This document shows, piece by piece, positions 51,466-60,051 of a stretch of 64,000 nt of DNA. Positions within the stretch are counted from its first letter, which is position 1; each line of letters opens with the position of its first letter. The position numbers and the translations under genes are program-made. Origin of the DNA: Sphingopyxis sp. DBS4 (lineage in GTDB: Bacteria > Pseudomonadota > Alphaproteobacteria > Sphingomonadales > Sphingomonadaceae); contig NZ_CP102384.1 of NCBI RefSeq assembly GCF_024628865.1, positions 4,227,001 to 4,291,000 of the forward strand, given 5' to 3'. The notes beneath the pieces are model-generated. The model made no database searches. It saw only the letters and a program-made list of their open reading frames with translations, and was not told where the DNA came from.

Positions 51466-53559
51466 ATGCTGAGGCAATATGAACTTGTCGAGCGCGTGCG
51501 CGCTTATGATCCCGACGTCGACGAGGGGCTACTCAATCGCGCCTATGTCTTCACCGTGCAGAAGCACGGCAGCCAGAAACGCGCCTCGGGCGACCCCTAT
51601 TTCAGCCATCCGGTCGAGGTCGCGGGCATTTTGACCGATCTTCACCTCGACAGCGAGACGATCGTCACCGCGCTGCTCCACGACACGCTGGAAGACACGC
51701 TGACGACGCCCGAGGAGATCGAGCGGCTGTTCGGCAGCGACGTCGGCCGCCTCGTCGACGGCGTCACCAAATTGAGCAAGATCGAGGCGCAGACCGAAAA
51801 CGAGCGCGCGGCCGAGAATCTGCGCAAATTCCTGCTCGCCATGTCCGACGACATCCGCGTGCTGCTGGTCAAGCTCGCCGACCGGCTGCACAATATGCGG
51901 ACGCTGCATTTCATCAAGAATCCCGACAAGCGCCGCCGCATCGCCAGGGAGACGATGGACATCTATGCCCCGCTCGCCGAACGGATCGGCATGTATGAAT
52001 ATATGCGCGAGATGCAGCTCCTCGCCTTTCGCGAGCTCGAGCCCGAGGCCTATGCGACGATCACCGGCCGCCTCGCCAAGCTGACCGCGGGGGGCAAGGA
52101 TCAGGTCGCCGCGATCAGCCGCGATTTCAAGGAATTGCTCGCGAAACACGGGATCGAGGCCGAGGTGTCGGGGCGCGAGAAGCATCCCTATTCGATCTGG
52201 CGCAAGATGCAGGAACGCCACGTCAGCTTCGAGCAGGTGACCGACATCATCGCCTTTCGCATCGTCACCCCGACGACCGCCGACTGCTATGCCGCGCTGG
52301 GGCTGATCCACGGCAAGTGGAAGATGGTGCCGGGGCGCTTCAAGGATTATATCTCGACCCCCAAGCGCAACGGCTACAAGTCGCTGCACACGACGATCAT
52401 GCACCAGCAGAATATGCGGATCGAGATCCAGATCCGCAGCCTGGACATGCACCAGCAGTCCGAGTTCGGGCTGGCGGCGCATTGGGCCTATAAACAGGGC
52501 GGCGCGGCGCCCGACGGACAGGCGGGGTGGATTCGCGACCTGCTCGAAATCCTCGAACAGACGCACGATCCCGACGAGTTCCTCGAGAATACGCGCATCG
52601 CGATGTATCAGGACCGCATCTTCGCCTTCACCCCGAAGGGAAGTCTGCATCAGCTCCCCAAGGGCGCAACGCCGGTCGATTTCGCTTATGCCGTCCATAC
52701 CGGGCTGGGCGACCGCACCGTCGGGGCCAAAGTCAACGGCCGGCTGGTGCCGCTGCGCACCCAGCTTGCGAACGGCGACACGGTCGAGATATTGTCCTCC
52801 GACAAGCAGACGCCGCAGCCTGCCTGGCTGGGCTTCGCGGTCACCGGCAAGGCCCGCGCCGCGATCCGCCGCCACGTCCGTTCGAAGGAGAAGGTCGAAC
52901 TCGCCGCGCTCGGGCGCAAGATGTACGACGAGATCGCCCGCCGCCTGCCGAACAAGGTCGGCGACAAGGCGCGCGCCGCGGCGCTGACGCGGCTGAAGAT
53001 CGAAGACGACAGCGCGCTCTATGTCGCGATCGCCAAGCAGCGCGTGTCGGACAATGCGCTGCTCGAGGCGCTGGTCCCCGGCATCACCGCCGACATGAAG
53101 AGCAAGCCCGGCAAGCTCGTCCAGGGCGCCGCGGTGTCGATCGCGGGGCTGACGCCGGGGGTCGCCTATCAACTCGCTGACTGCTGCCACCCGGTGCCCG
53201 GCGACCGCATCGTCGGCCTGTCGCGCCCCGGCGAGGGGATCGAGGTGCATGTCATCGACTGCCCGAGCCTTGCCGACGGAGTCGATGCCGACTGGATCGA
53301 CCTTCGCTGGCAGGAGGATAGCGAAGGCGGCAACGCGCGCCTTTGCGTCGTCATCCTCAACGAGCCCGGAACGCTCGCCGAAATGTCGGGCATCCTCGCC
53401 GCCAATTCGGCGAACATCACCAATTTGCGGCTGTCGAACCGCGAAGGCGATTTCCACACCTATGACGTCGTCGTCGAGGTGCGCGACGTCCAGCATGTGA
53501 TGCGCATCCTGTCGGCACTGCGCGCGTCGGACAGCGTGGTGCAGGCGGAGCGGCTTTAG
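51466..53559 (+). CDS. rsh: Bifunctional (p)ppGpp synthetase/hydrolase (RelA/SpoT homologue)
   Basis: A 697-residue RSH protein. ATG 51466 is used; an in-frame TTG at 51457 is possible. The HD hydrolase domain has ALLHDTLEDT (about residue 65) and RLHNMRTL. The synthetase has RFKDYISTPKRNGYKSLHT. A TGS domain (IFAFTPKGSLHQLPKGATP) and a C-terminal ACT domain (CVVILNEPGTLAEMSGILA) follow. HD and GYKSLHT motifs are both intact, so it can make and break the stringent alarmone. It is a single-copy housekeeping gene in most alphaproteobacteria. Confidence 0.96.
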   Translation: MLRQYELVERVRAYDPDVDEGLLNRAYVFTVQKHGSQKRASGDPYFSHPVEVAGILTDLHLDSETIVTALLHDTLEDTLTTPEEIERLFGSDVGRLVDGVTKLSKIEAQTENERAAENLRKFLLAMSDDIRVLLVKLADRLHNMRTLHFIKNPDKRRRIARETMDIYAPLAERIGMYEYMREMQLLAFRELEPEAYATITGRLAKLTAGGKDQVAAISRDFKELLAKHGIEAEVSGREKHPYSIWRKMQERHVSFEQVTDIIAFRIVTPTTADCYAALGLIHGKWKMVPGRFKDYISTPKRNGYKSLHTTIMHQQNMRIEIQIRSLDMHQQSEFGLAAHWAYKQGGAAPDGQAGWIRDLLEILEQTHDPDEFLENTRIAMYQDRIFAFTPKGSLHQLPKGATPVDFAYAVHTGLGDRTVGAKVNGRLVPLRTQLANGDTVEILSSDKQTPQPAWLGFAVTGKARAAIRRHVRSKEKVELAALGRKMYDEIARRLPNKVGDKARAAALTRLKIEDDSALYVAIAKQRVSDNALLEALVPGITADMKSKPGKLVQGAAVSIAGLTPGVAYQLADCCHPVPGDRIVGLSRPGEGIEVHVIDCPSLADGVDADWIDLRWQEDSEGGNARLCVVILNEPGTLAEMSGILAANSANITNLRLSNREGDFHTYDVVVEVRDVQHVMRILSALRASDSVVQAERL

Positions 53560-53606
53560 GCGGTCAAAGCGGTCGGTTTTGAGGTGGGGAGCGGACACTC
53601 CCCACC

Positions 53607-53692
53607 TTCGTCATTCCCGCGAAAGCGGGAACCCAGAGCGTGCGTAGGCTGATCCCACACTGGGTTCCCGCTTTCGCGGGAATGACGAAGTT
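53607..53692. repeat. Dispersed inverted repeat, copy B
   Basis: The reverse complement of copy A (46077-46163), with 3 of 23 centre bases different and closely similar flanks on the left (GGTGGGGAGCGG). It lies between the convergent rsh and decaheme cytochrome genes. Confidence 0.85.
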
Positions 53693-53731
53693 ATATTATC
53701 GAATGTCGTCTATCGGTCGATTGCAGACCCC

Positions 53732-53760
53732 CGTTATCCCGGATCAATTCCGGGATAACG
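53732..53760. terminator. Hairpin between convergent rsh and cytochrome genes
   Basis: 12-bp arms CGTTATCCCGGA / TCCGGGATAACG around a 5-base loop, 43 bp before the cytochrome stop. The hairpin could stop transcription from either side; no T-run follows. Confidence 0.5.
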
Positions 53761-53802
53761 ATGTAAGATAGGCCGACTTCAGCCCGTTAGCTGCCGTCAC
53801 CT

Positions 53803-56800
53803 TCAGTTCGGATAAGCCAGCGGCGGGCGCCACGCGCTCTGGTCGACCGCATCGCTGACCTTGTAGACCAGCCCCTTGCTGTTCAGGAAGAATTTCTCCA
53901 TCTCGCTGCGCGTGAAGGGGCGCGAGCCGACGCGGCCGAAGATCGCGATCTGGCCGCCGGTCTCGTCGACCGCGCGGTCGCGGTCGAGGCCCTTCGACAG
54001 CGCGAGCGCCGGCGACGGGGTCTTCGCCCAGGCGATCAGCTCGGGGGTCGGTTTCGGCGAGAAGCCGTAGAGGCCCGGATTGTCGGGACTGGTGAGCTGG
54101 AGCACCTTGATGCCGTTCCGCCCGTCGGCGACATAGGCGAAGAGCGAGGCGTTGGTCGATCCGACGATCACATCCTCGGCATCGTTCATCGCGCCGCCAA
54201 AGGTCAGTCCCGGCCAGACGATCGGCGCCGCGGGGCGCGTCACGTCGACGATGACGAGCCCGTCCTGCTTCGCCGCGACATACATATAGGTGCGCGCGAC
54301 ATAGATTTTCCGCGCATCGGCAAGCCGCACCGCCCCGCTCGGCACCGGCACCGGCCGGTCCATATGGGTGATGTCGAACAGGCTGACGCCCTCGGCATCG
54401 GTGACCCAGAGGTAGCGGAACTGCACCGCGCTGGCGCGCGCGTCGCTCAGCGGCAATTGCGCCGTGACCTTGGGCTCCAGCGGGGTCGAGAGGTCGACGA
54501 CGACGAGCCCGGCGTCGGTGGTGATATAGGCATAATCGCCCGCGAGCGTGACGTGCCGCGCCCCGGCAAGGACATTGTCGGGGTTCCAGGTCAGCGCCCG
54601 CGTCAGCCGGTTGTTGCGGAATTCGCCGTCGGCCATCGTGTCGATGTCGACGAGGATCAGACCTTCGACGCTGTCGGTGATCACCGCGTAGCGATAGAGC
54701 GGGTGCAGCGCCTGCTCGTGATTCTCGGGGAAATTCTTCCGGATATTGTCGTTGCGTTCCATGCTGATCGGCTGGTTGGTGCCGATCGCCATGCAGGTCG
54801 CGTTCGTGGTCTTGACGTGCGTGTCGTGGCCGAGCGGCGAGAAGGGCGCGCGGACGATGCGTTCGGAGAAGCCCTTGTTGCCGACCGAGGCGACGTCATA
54901 GACGCGGAAGCCACCCTTGCCCTCCGCCACGAACATATATTCGCCGCGCTGCTGGAGGCAGTTCACCCGGCCGCTCGTCCCCTGAACGATGTTGCGGAAT
55001 TCCTCGAGCGACTTGCTTTCGCCCGACACTTTCTTGTCGAACGTCTTGCCGCGCACCCAATTCTTGAGCTCGCGCCCGTTCTGGTTGACGTGCAGGTTCC
55101 AATAGTCGGGATAGGCATATTTCTGCAGATAACTGCCGATCACCGCCTGCGGCTCTTCCCATTCGGTGACGCGGGTCGCCTGGAAGCTGTCCTCCTGCCC
55201 CGACCAGACGTTGAGGCCGACGAAATTGACGAAATTGGTGCCCATCAACATGAGCTGCGACATGATCGCATTATTGTCGTCGGCCGCCGACAGATGGCAG
55301 TCGGTGCACTGCTTGGTTTCCTGGCGGCGCACCGTGTGCGGGAAATGCGGCGCGAACGCCTGGCTCGAGAAGCCCGCGGCCGAGATCGGCGGTTGCTGCA
55401 CATAGATGCGTTCGCGGTTGATGTTGGTCGAGGACAATATCAGCGCCGAGGAGGATCGGACCGGGGTGATGATGCCGCGCGGATTGCCGTCCGCGTCGGG
55501 TTCGCCAGGCTTGGTGAGCATGTGCCGGCCGAGCTGGAACATCTCGTCGCGCGCCACTTGCGGATTGTAGGTCGCGAAGTTGCGCGTCTCCTCGCCCTCG
55601 AAATGATGCATCTTGGTCTTCCAGTTCGCCTCGATCGGCAAATGGCAACCGCCGCAACTCGTCGTCCACGACAGGTGGCAGGTGAAGCAGGTCATGCGGT
55701 CGTCGCCGTGCGCGCGATCCTCCTTCGGAACTCCCGGCCCCCAGGCGAAGCTGCCGTCGTCGGCGCCCGACCGCGACATCAGCTTGGCGCGCGCCGCCTT
55801 GGCGTTGAAATGCGGCCCCGGCGTCACCGACTGCTTGACGAGACTGACCTGCCATTCGAGCTTCGGATCGACGATCGAGCGCTGGATCAGCCCGGTGACC
55901 TCGCCATCGTCATTATACTGGAATTCGAAGCGCCGACGGCCGTCCATGTTGCGCAGCAGCGCCAGATTGGTGCCCTGCGGCCGCGCCGCGACGTTCGAGG
56001 TGAGCAGATTCGGATAGGCATCGGCGGTGCCGTGGCAGTCCTTGCAGCTGATCTCGATCGCGTTCGCGACCTCGCCCTGGATATAGCCGTTGCCGTGCGC
56101 GTCCTGCGCGAAGTGGCAGTCGGCGCACTGCATCCCCTTTTCGGCATGGATGTCCATCATATGGACGGTCTTGCCGGGGTTGAGGCCGGGGGGCACGAAC
56201 TTGCCCTCGACCCCCGGCTTGCCGGGATCGGCGCTCGACAGGCAAAGTTCGCGCTCCTTCGCGCCCTCATAATGGTCGCAGCTCTTGCGCCATTTCTCGG
56301 GATCCTTGGGATCGACGATATGCGCGGTGTCGGTGCCGTAGGTCGACATATTGCCGTCGGCGTCGAGCAGATTGCCGTTCCGATCGCGCTTGAAGATGCC
56401 GCGAAAGTTCCAGCCGTGGCCGTGATAGTCGGCAAACTGGGTGTTCTGGTTGGTGTCGTTGATGTCGTAGACGTCGCGCAGGAACTCGACGTTCGACCAC
56501 AGGCCGCGCGGATTCGCGCCCTCGGGATTGCGTTCGAGCGCCTGGTGAACCTCGGCCGCGGTCGGATAATGCTGCTGCTTGTAGGTCTTCTGATACTCCT
56601 CGTCGCTCATCCCCGGCGGGCGCGGCGCTGTGTTGTTCGGTCCCGGCCACATCTGCGGCGCGTCGGATTCATAATCCCACATCGTGTAGCCGAGGTAGGA
56701 GTTCAGGAAGATGTTCGGCTGGTGCATGTGGCAGGTCATGCACTGGGAGGTCGGGATCGCGCGGGTGAAGGCGTGGCCGATCGGATGCCCCGATTCGAGC

Positions 56801-58107
56801 CTTTCCCTGACCGGCTTCACCTGCGGTCCGGCCGCCGCGGCGGCGGGATCGACGAGCGCGCCATGCTCGCTGGCGTCGGGCGCGTGACTTCCGGCGGCGT
56901 CGTGGCCGCCGCCGTGTCCGTCCGCATCGGGCTTCCACTTGCGCTCCGCGATCGTCGGATCGACCGTCGCGGTCTCGCCGTCGCGGCCATATTGCGCATA
57001 GATCAGGCTGTGCCGCGGCTCGCGGTCGTTGGCGTAGATGACATGGCACCCGGCGCAGCCCGAATGGCGATAGTCGCCCGGCTGGTCGTTGGTGCCCATG
57101 AACCACATATAGGGGTCGTTGAGGCGGGTCTTGTGGAGGTTGAGGATCGCGATCGCGACGCGCAGCCCGGTGCCGGGACCGCGGTTCGACTGCTTGAGGT
57201 CGGGGCGTCCCGGTTCCTCGAGCCGCTGGATGCTGCCGGTCGGGTTGGGCAGGCCGATTTCGGAGAATTGGGTGCCGATGTTGCGCCCGCCGCGCTCGAA
57301 GACGCGGAAGACGTCGCTCGGCGGGGTGACGTTCCAGCGCGGCAGCGGATAGACTTTGGCGAGCGCGCCGCGCTTCTTTTCGGCATCGGTCAATATCTTG
57401 TCGAAGCCGAAGGCCGGATCGCACGCCTGCTTATATTGTTCGGCGGTCAGCCGCGACGAGGGTGAGAGCAGGCACGCCGCCTTGCCGTCGCGCGTATAAG
57501 CCTCGCCGAAGATCGAATTCTTGAACGGGACAATGCCGTTGTTATAGGCGCCGCCCGCCCAGAACATCGCCGCGGTCGACATCAGCGAGCGCTCGGCCGC
57601 CTCGATCACCTCGAGGTGGCAGGACCCGCACGCCTCGCGCGCGACGCGATAGTCGCTCGGGTTGACGAAGCGGATGAACTCGGGGGCTTCCTTGTTGAGC
57701 AAGGTATAGCTTCGCTTGGGGTTCGCCGGACTGTCGCCCCATGCGCCGGGCAGCGTCGGCTGCGGATGCGCGACCTTCTTGGCCGCGAGATTATAGGGGC
57801 TGTCGTAACCGAGTTCGGGCTTGCCGAACGCGGCGGGCGAGGTCGAATCGCCGCCGTGGCAATCGGTGCAGCCGAGCCGCACCGCCGGGGATTTGTGCAT
57901 CGTCGGCAGGTCGGTGCGGACGTGGCAGCTATAGCAGCCCTCCGACTTCGTCTGCATGTCCGCCTCGCTCTGCTCCTTGGGCGCGGGCGGAGTGAAGCGA
58001 TAGGTCACCTGGACCGGCTTTTCCTCTTCGGAGGCGCGGACGCCTTGCGCGCCGACCGCCGCCATCATCAGCACGAAGGCAAGAAGGGCGAAGAGCTTGC
58101 GCGCCAT
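53803..58107 (-). CDS. Decaheme c-type cytochrome fused to an LVIVD-type beta-propeller
   Basis: A 1434-residue exported protein. A signal peptide covers about residues 1-26. Ten CxxCH sites (first pair near 58 and 80, last near 935) include an adjacent pair CFTCH/CGGCH. From about 1040 to 1400 there are LVIVD-like repeats (GLILVDIDTMADGEF, GLVVVDLSTPLEPK, GVSLFDITHMDRP, GLVIVDVTRPAAP), a probable propeller. Large cytochromes of this kind can pass electrons to or from acceptors outside the cell. It is the last gene of the four-gene operon, one codon after the barrel gene stop. No known family name fits the whole length; role is inferred. Confidence 0.9.
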   Translation of the reverse strand: MARKLFALLAFVLMMAAVGAQGVRASEEEKPVQVTYRFTPPAPKEQSEADMQTKSEGCYSCHVRTDLPTMHKSPAVRLGCTDCHGGDSTSPAAFGKPELGYDSPYNLAAKKVAHPQPTLPGAWGDSPANPKRSYTLLNKEAPEFIRFVNPSDYRVAREACGSCHLEVIEAAERSLMSTAAMFWAGGAYNNGIVPFKNSIFGEAYTRDGKAACLLSPSSRLTAEQYKQACDPAFGFDKILTDAEKKRGALAKVYPLPRWNVTPPSDVFRVFERGGRNIGTQFSEIGLPNPTGSIQRLEEPGRPDLKQSNRGPGTGLRVAIAILNLHKTRLNDPYMWFMGTNDQPGDYRHSGCAGCHVIYANDREPRHSLIYAQYGRDGETATVDPTIAERKWKPDADGHGGGHDAAGSHAPDASEHGALVDPAAAAAGPQVKPVRERLESGHPIGHAFTRAIPTSQCMTCHMHQPNIFLNSYLGYTMWDYESDAPQMWPGPNNTAPRPPGMSDEEYQKTYKQQHYPTAAEVHQALERNPEGANPRGLWSNVEFLRDVYDINDTNQNTQFADYHGHGWNFRGIFKRDRNGNLLDADGNMSTYGTDTAHIVDPKDPEKWRKSCDHYEGAKERELCLSSADPGKPGVEGKFVPPGLNPGKTVHMMDIHAEKGMQCADCHFAQDAHGNGYIQGEVANAIEISCKDCHGTADAYPNLLTSNVAARPQGTNLALLRNMDGRRRFEFQYNDDGEVTGLIQRSIVDPKLEWQVSLVKQSVTPGPHFNAKAARAKLMSRSGADDGSFAWGPGVPKEDRAHGDDRMTCFTCHLSWTTSCGGCHLPIEANWKTKMHHFEGEETRNFATYNPQVARDEMFQLGRHMLTKPGEPDADGNPRGIITPVRSSSALILSSTNINRERIYVQQPPISAAGFSSQAFAPHFPHTVRRQETKQCTDCHLSAADDNNAIMSQLMLMGTNFVNFVGLNVWSGQEDSFQATRVTEWEEPQAVIGSYLQKYAYPDYWNLHVNQNGRELKNWVRGKTFDKKVSGESKSLEEFRNIVQGTSGRVNCLQQRGEYMFVAEGKGGFRVYDVASVGNKGFSERIVRAPFSPLGHDTHVKTTNATCMAIGTNQPISMERNDNIRKNFPENHEQALHPLYRYAVITDSVEGLILVDIDTMADGEFRNNRLTRALTWNPDNVLAGARHVTLAGDYAYITTDAGLVVVDLSTPLEPKVTAQLPLSDARASAVQFRYLWVTDAEGVSLFDITHMDRPVPVPSGAVRLADARKIYVARTYMYVAAKQDGLVIVDVTRPAAPIVWPGLTFGGAMNDAEDVIVGSTNASLFAYVADGRNGIKVLQLTSPDNPGLYGFSPKPTPELIAWAKTPSPALALSKGLDRDRAVDETGGQIAIFGRVGSRPFTRSEMEKFFLNSKGLVYKVSDAVDQSAWRPPLAYPN

Positions 58108-58110
58108 GGT

Positions 58111-60051
58111 CTAAAAACTCACGATCAGGTTGGCGAGGATCGAGACATAGGCCTTGTCGCGTTCCTTGTTGTCGAACAAATCCTTGAACCCCTTGCCGGG
58201 CAGAAGAACCGCGGCGCTGAGGCGGCCGACGATATTCTGCGTCGCCTTCGGCCGCCAGATGCTGGCGATCGAGAGGTCCCAGCCGATATCCTTGGGAATC
58301 GAGCCCTCGACGCGCAGATTCTGGAGCACCTTCGTATTGTCGAACCAGAGGTGGTTGGCGTTGACGCTGACGCGCATCTGCGGCGACAGGTCGAAATCGC
58401 CGCCCGCCCCGACGAAGACGGTGCCGGGGTTGTTGAAGTTCGACTGCCCCTCTTCCTTCGACGAGCGCAGCGAGTTCAATATGCCGTTGCGGCCGTTGAT
58501 CGAGATGACGCGTCCGCCGCCCGCGAAGGGGATCGTCTGCCTGATCCAGTAGCTGGTGTCGGCGCCGCCGAAGATTGGATTCTCGAAGATCGCGTCGAAG
58601 CCGCCCTCGGTATTATTATAGGGATCACGGTCGCCGCTGGCGTAGAGACCCGAGAGGCGGAAGCGCATCCAGTCGTGATCGTAACTGAGTTCGGCGGCGG
58701 CGAAGCCGGCACGGATCTTCGCAGGTTTGTCGGTAAAGAAGCTGTTCCGGTCCTCGCCCAGCGCGGCGTAGAGACTGGCGGTGACGTTGATCCGCCCGAT
58801 CCGCCCGTCGGCGCTGTAGCCCAGATAAGTGACGTCATATTCGCGCCCGCGCAGCGTCCCCAGCAAGGCCGGCCGCACCGGAAAGCCGTTGTGGTCGATC
58901 TGCACGTCATTCTTTTCGCGGTTCATATTATAGGTCACGCTGACCTGGCTGGTCAGCCCGACGAACGGGAAATCCTGGCGATAGAGGTTGGCGGTGAAGA
59001 TGAAATCGTCGCGCGGCGTCTGGGTGATGTCGTTGAGGCCGCTGTTGGTGTCCTTTTCCAGCCGCCAGAAGGCCGCGACATTATATTGGAAGCGGTTGTT
59101 GTCGCGGTTCCCGAACAGGCGGACGCCGAGCTGGCTGTCGTTGAACAGGAAACCGCGGAAGTCGCTCTGGAACGGCTGAATGCCGATACGGATCGAGTGG
59201 AAGTCATAGCGGTCGCTGTCGTTGCCGAGATGCTTGTCGATGAAGGCTTCCTGCACGCCGATGAAATGATCGAAGCGATGGCTCTTCTTCGAAGGGCGCA
59301 CGTCGAGGACGCGCCGTTCGGGCACGTCGACATAATTGGCGTTATAGGCAAGCGTCAGGCGATATTCGACATCGGGCGGCTTGTAGGCAGTGTTGCCCTT
59401 GATCAGCGCGACCCCGCCGATGAACGTCTGCGACAGCACGAAGCTGCGATTCTTGCCGAAGACGTCGAGGCTGCCCGGCCGTGACGTCGTCTGGACGCCG
59501 ACCGGAATCGGGAAGGTGCGCGGTTCGAACACCGTGTCCGAGATCGCGTTGAGGACGAAGAACCAGTCGTCGCCGTTGATCGGCAGCCATTTGACCTTGC
59601 TGCGATCGATCGGCCGGTCGCCCTTCAGCGTATTCTGGTGATAGGGATCGAACCAGCGTTCCTTGACCACCCCCAGGCTTTCGATCAGGCGCCAGCGGTC
59701 GGGGATCGGAAGCTGGTCCTCGATTCCCGGAAAGGCCTGCGGCGGCGGTGGACGCAGCGCGCCGACATTGTCCTGCGTCAACTGGTCGGGAAGGTCGGGG
59801 GTATAGCCGGGGCGGCGGCGGCCCTCGATGATCTGGGTGACGAGATCGTCATTGACCATCAGCTGCCAGTCGACCGGCGGCGGGGGCGGGGTCAGTTCCT
59901 CGGCCGGCGGCTGGTCGGCAGGCGCAGTAGCGGCGCCTTGGTCGGTCGCGGGCGGATCGGCGGCGGGCGGCGGCGGCGGCACTTCAGCCGCGGGCGCGCC
60001 CTGCGCCGCGAGCGTCGCGATAATCGGCCAAAGGCTGACTTCGATGCTCAT
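58111..60051 (-). CDS. Predicted outer-membrane beta-barrel (porin-like) protein
   Basis: A 646-residue protein. ATG 60051 immediately follows the UAG of the lipoprotein gene in the same frame. The N-terminus (MSIEVSLWPIIATLAAQG) is hydrophobic but has no basic residue, an odd signal peptide. A proline-rich linker (about 22-65) follows. The rest has long alternating beta-strand patterns with many aromatic girdle residues and ends in Phe (ANLIVSF), as outer-membrane barrels do. In the operon it would be the channel for the cytochromes, as MtrB is for MtrA/MtrC, though no sequence relation to MtrB is claimed. Confidence 0.8.
   Translation of the reverse strand: MSIEVSLWPIIATLAAQGAPAAEVPPPPPAADPPATDQGAATAPADQPPAEELTPPPPPVDWQLMVNDDLVTQIIEGRRRPGYTPDLPDQLTQDNVGALRPPPPQAFPGIEDQLPIPDRWRLIESLGVVKERWFDPYHQNTLKGDRPIDRSKVKWLPINGDDWFFVLNAISDTVFEPRTFPIPVGVQTTSRPGSLDVFGKNRSFVLSQTFIGGVALIKGNTAYKPPDVEYRLTLAYNANYVDVPERRVLDVRPSKKSHRFDHFIGVQEAFIDKHLGNDSDRYDFHSIRIGIQPFQSDFRGFLFNDSQLGVRLFGNRDNNRFQYNVAAFWRLEKDTNSGLNDITQTPRDDFIFTANLYRQDFPFVGLTSQVSVTYNMNREKNDVQIDHNGFPVRPALLGTLRGREYDVTYLGYSADGRIGRINVTASLYAALGEDRNSFFTDKPAKIRAGFAAAELSYDHDWMRFRLSGLYASGDRDPYNNTEGGFDAIFENPIFGGADTSYWIRQTIPFAGGGRVISINGRNGILNSLRSSKEEGQSNFNNPGTVFVGAGGDFDLSPQMRVSVNANHLWFDNTKVLQNLRVEGSIPKDIGWDLSIASIWRPKATQNIVGRLSAAVLLPGKGFKDLFDNKERDKAYVSILANLIVSF

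Noticed and set aside
51529..53598. A 689-codon open frame opposite rsh
   Set aside because: Shadow; the RelA/SpoT protein is unambiguous.
54364..57465. A 1033-codon open frame opposite the decaheme cytochrome
   Set aside because: It is an antisense shadow caused by GC bias in the third codon position; composition and motifs belong to the other strand.
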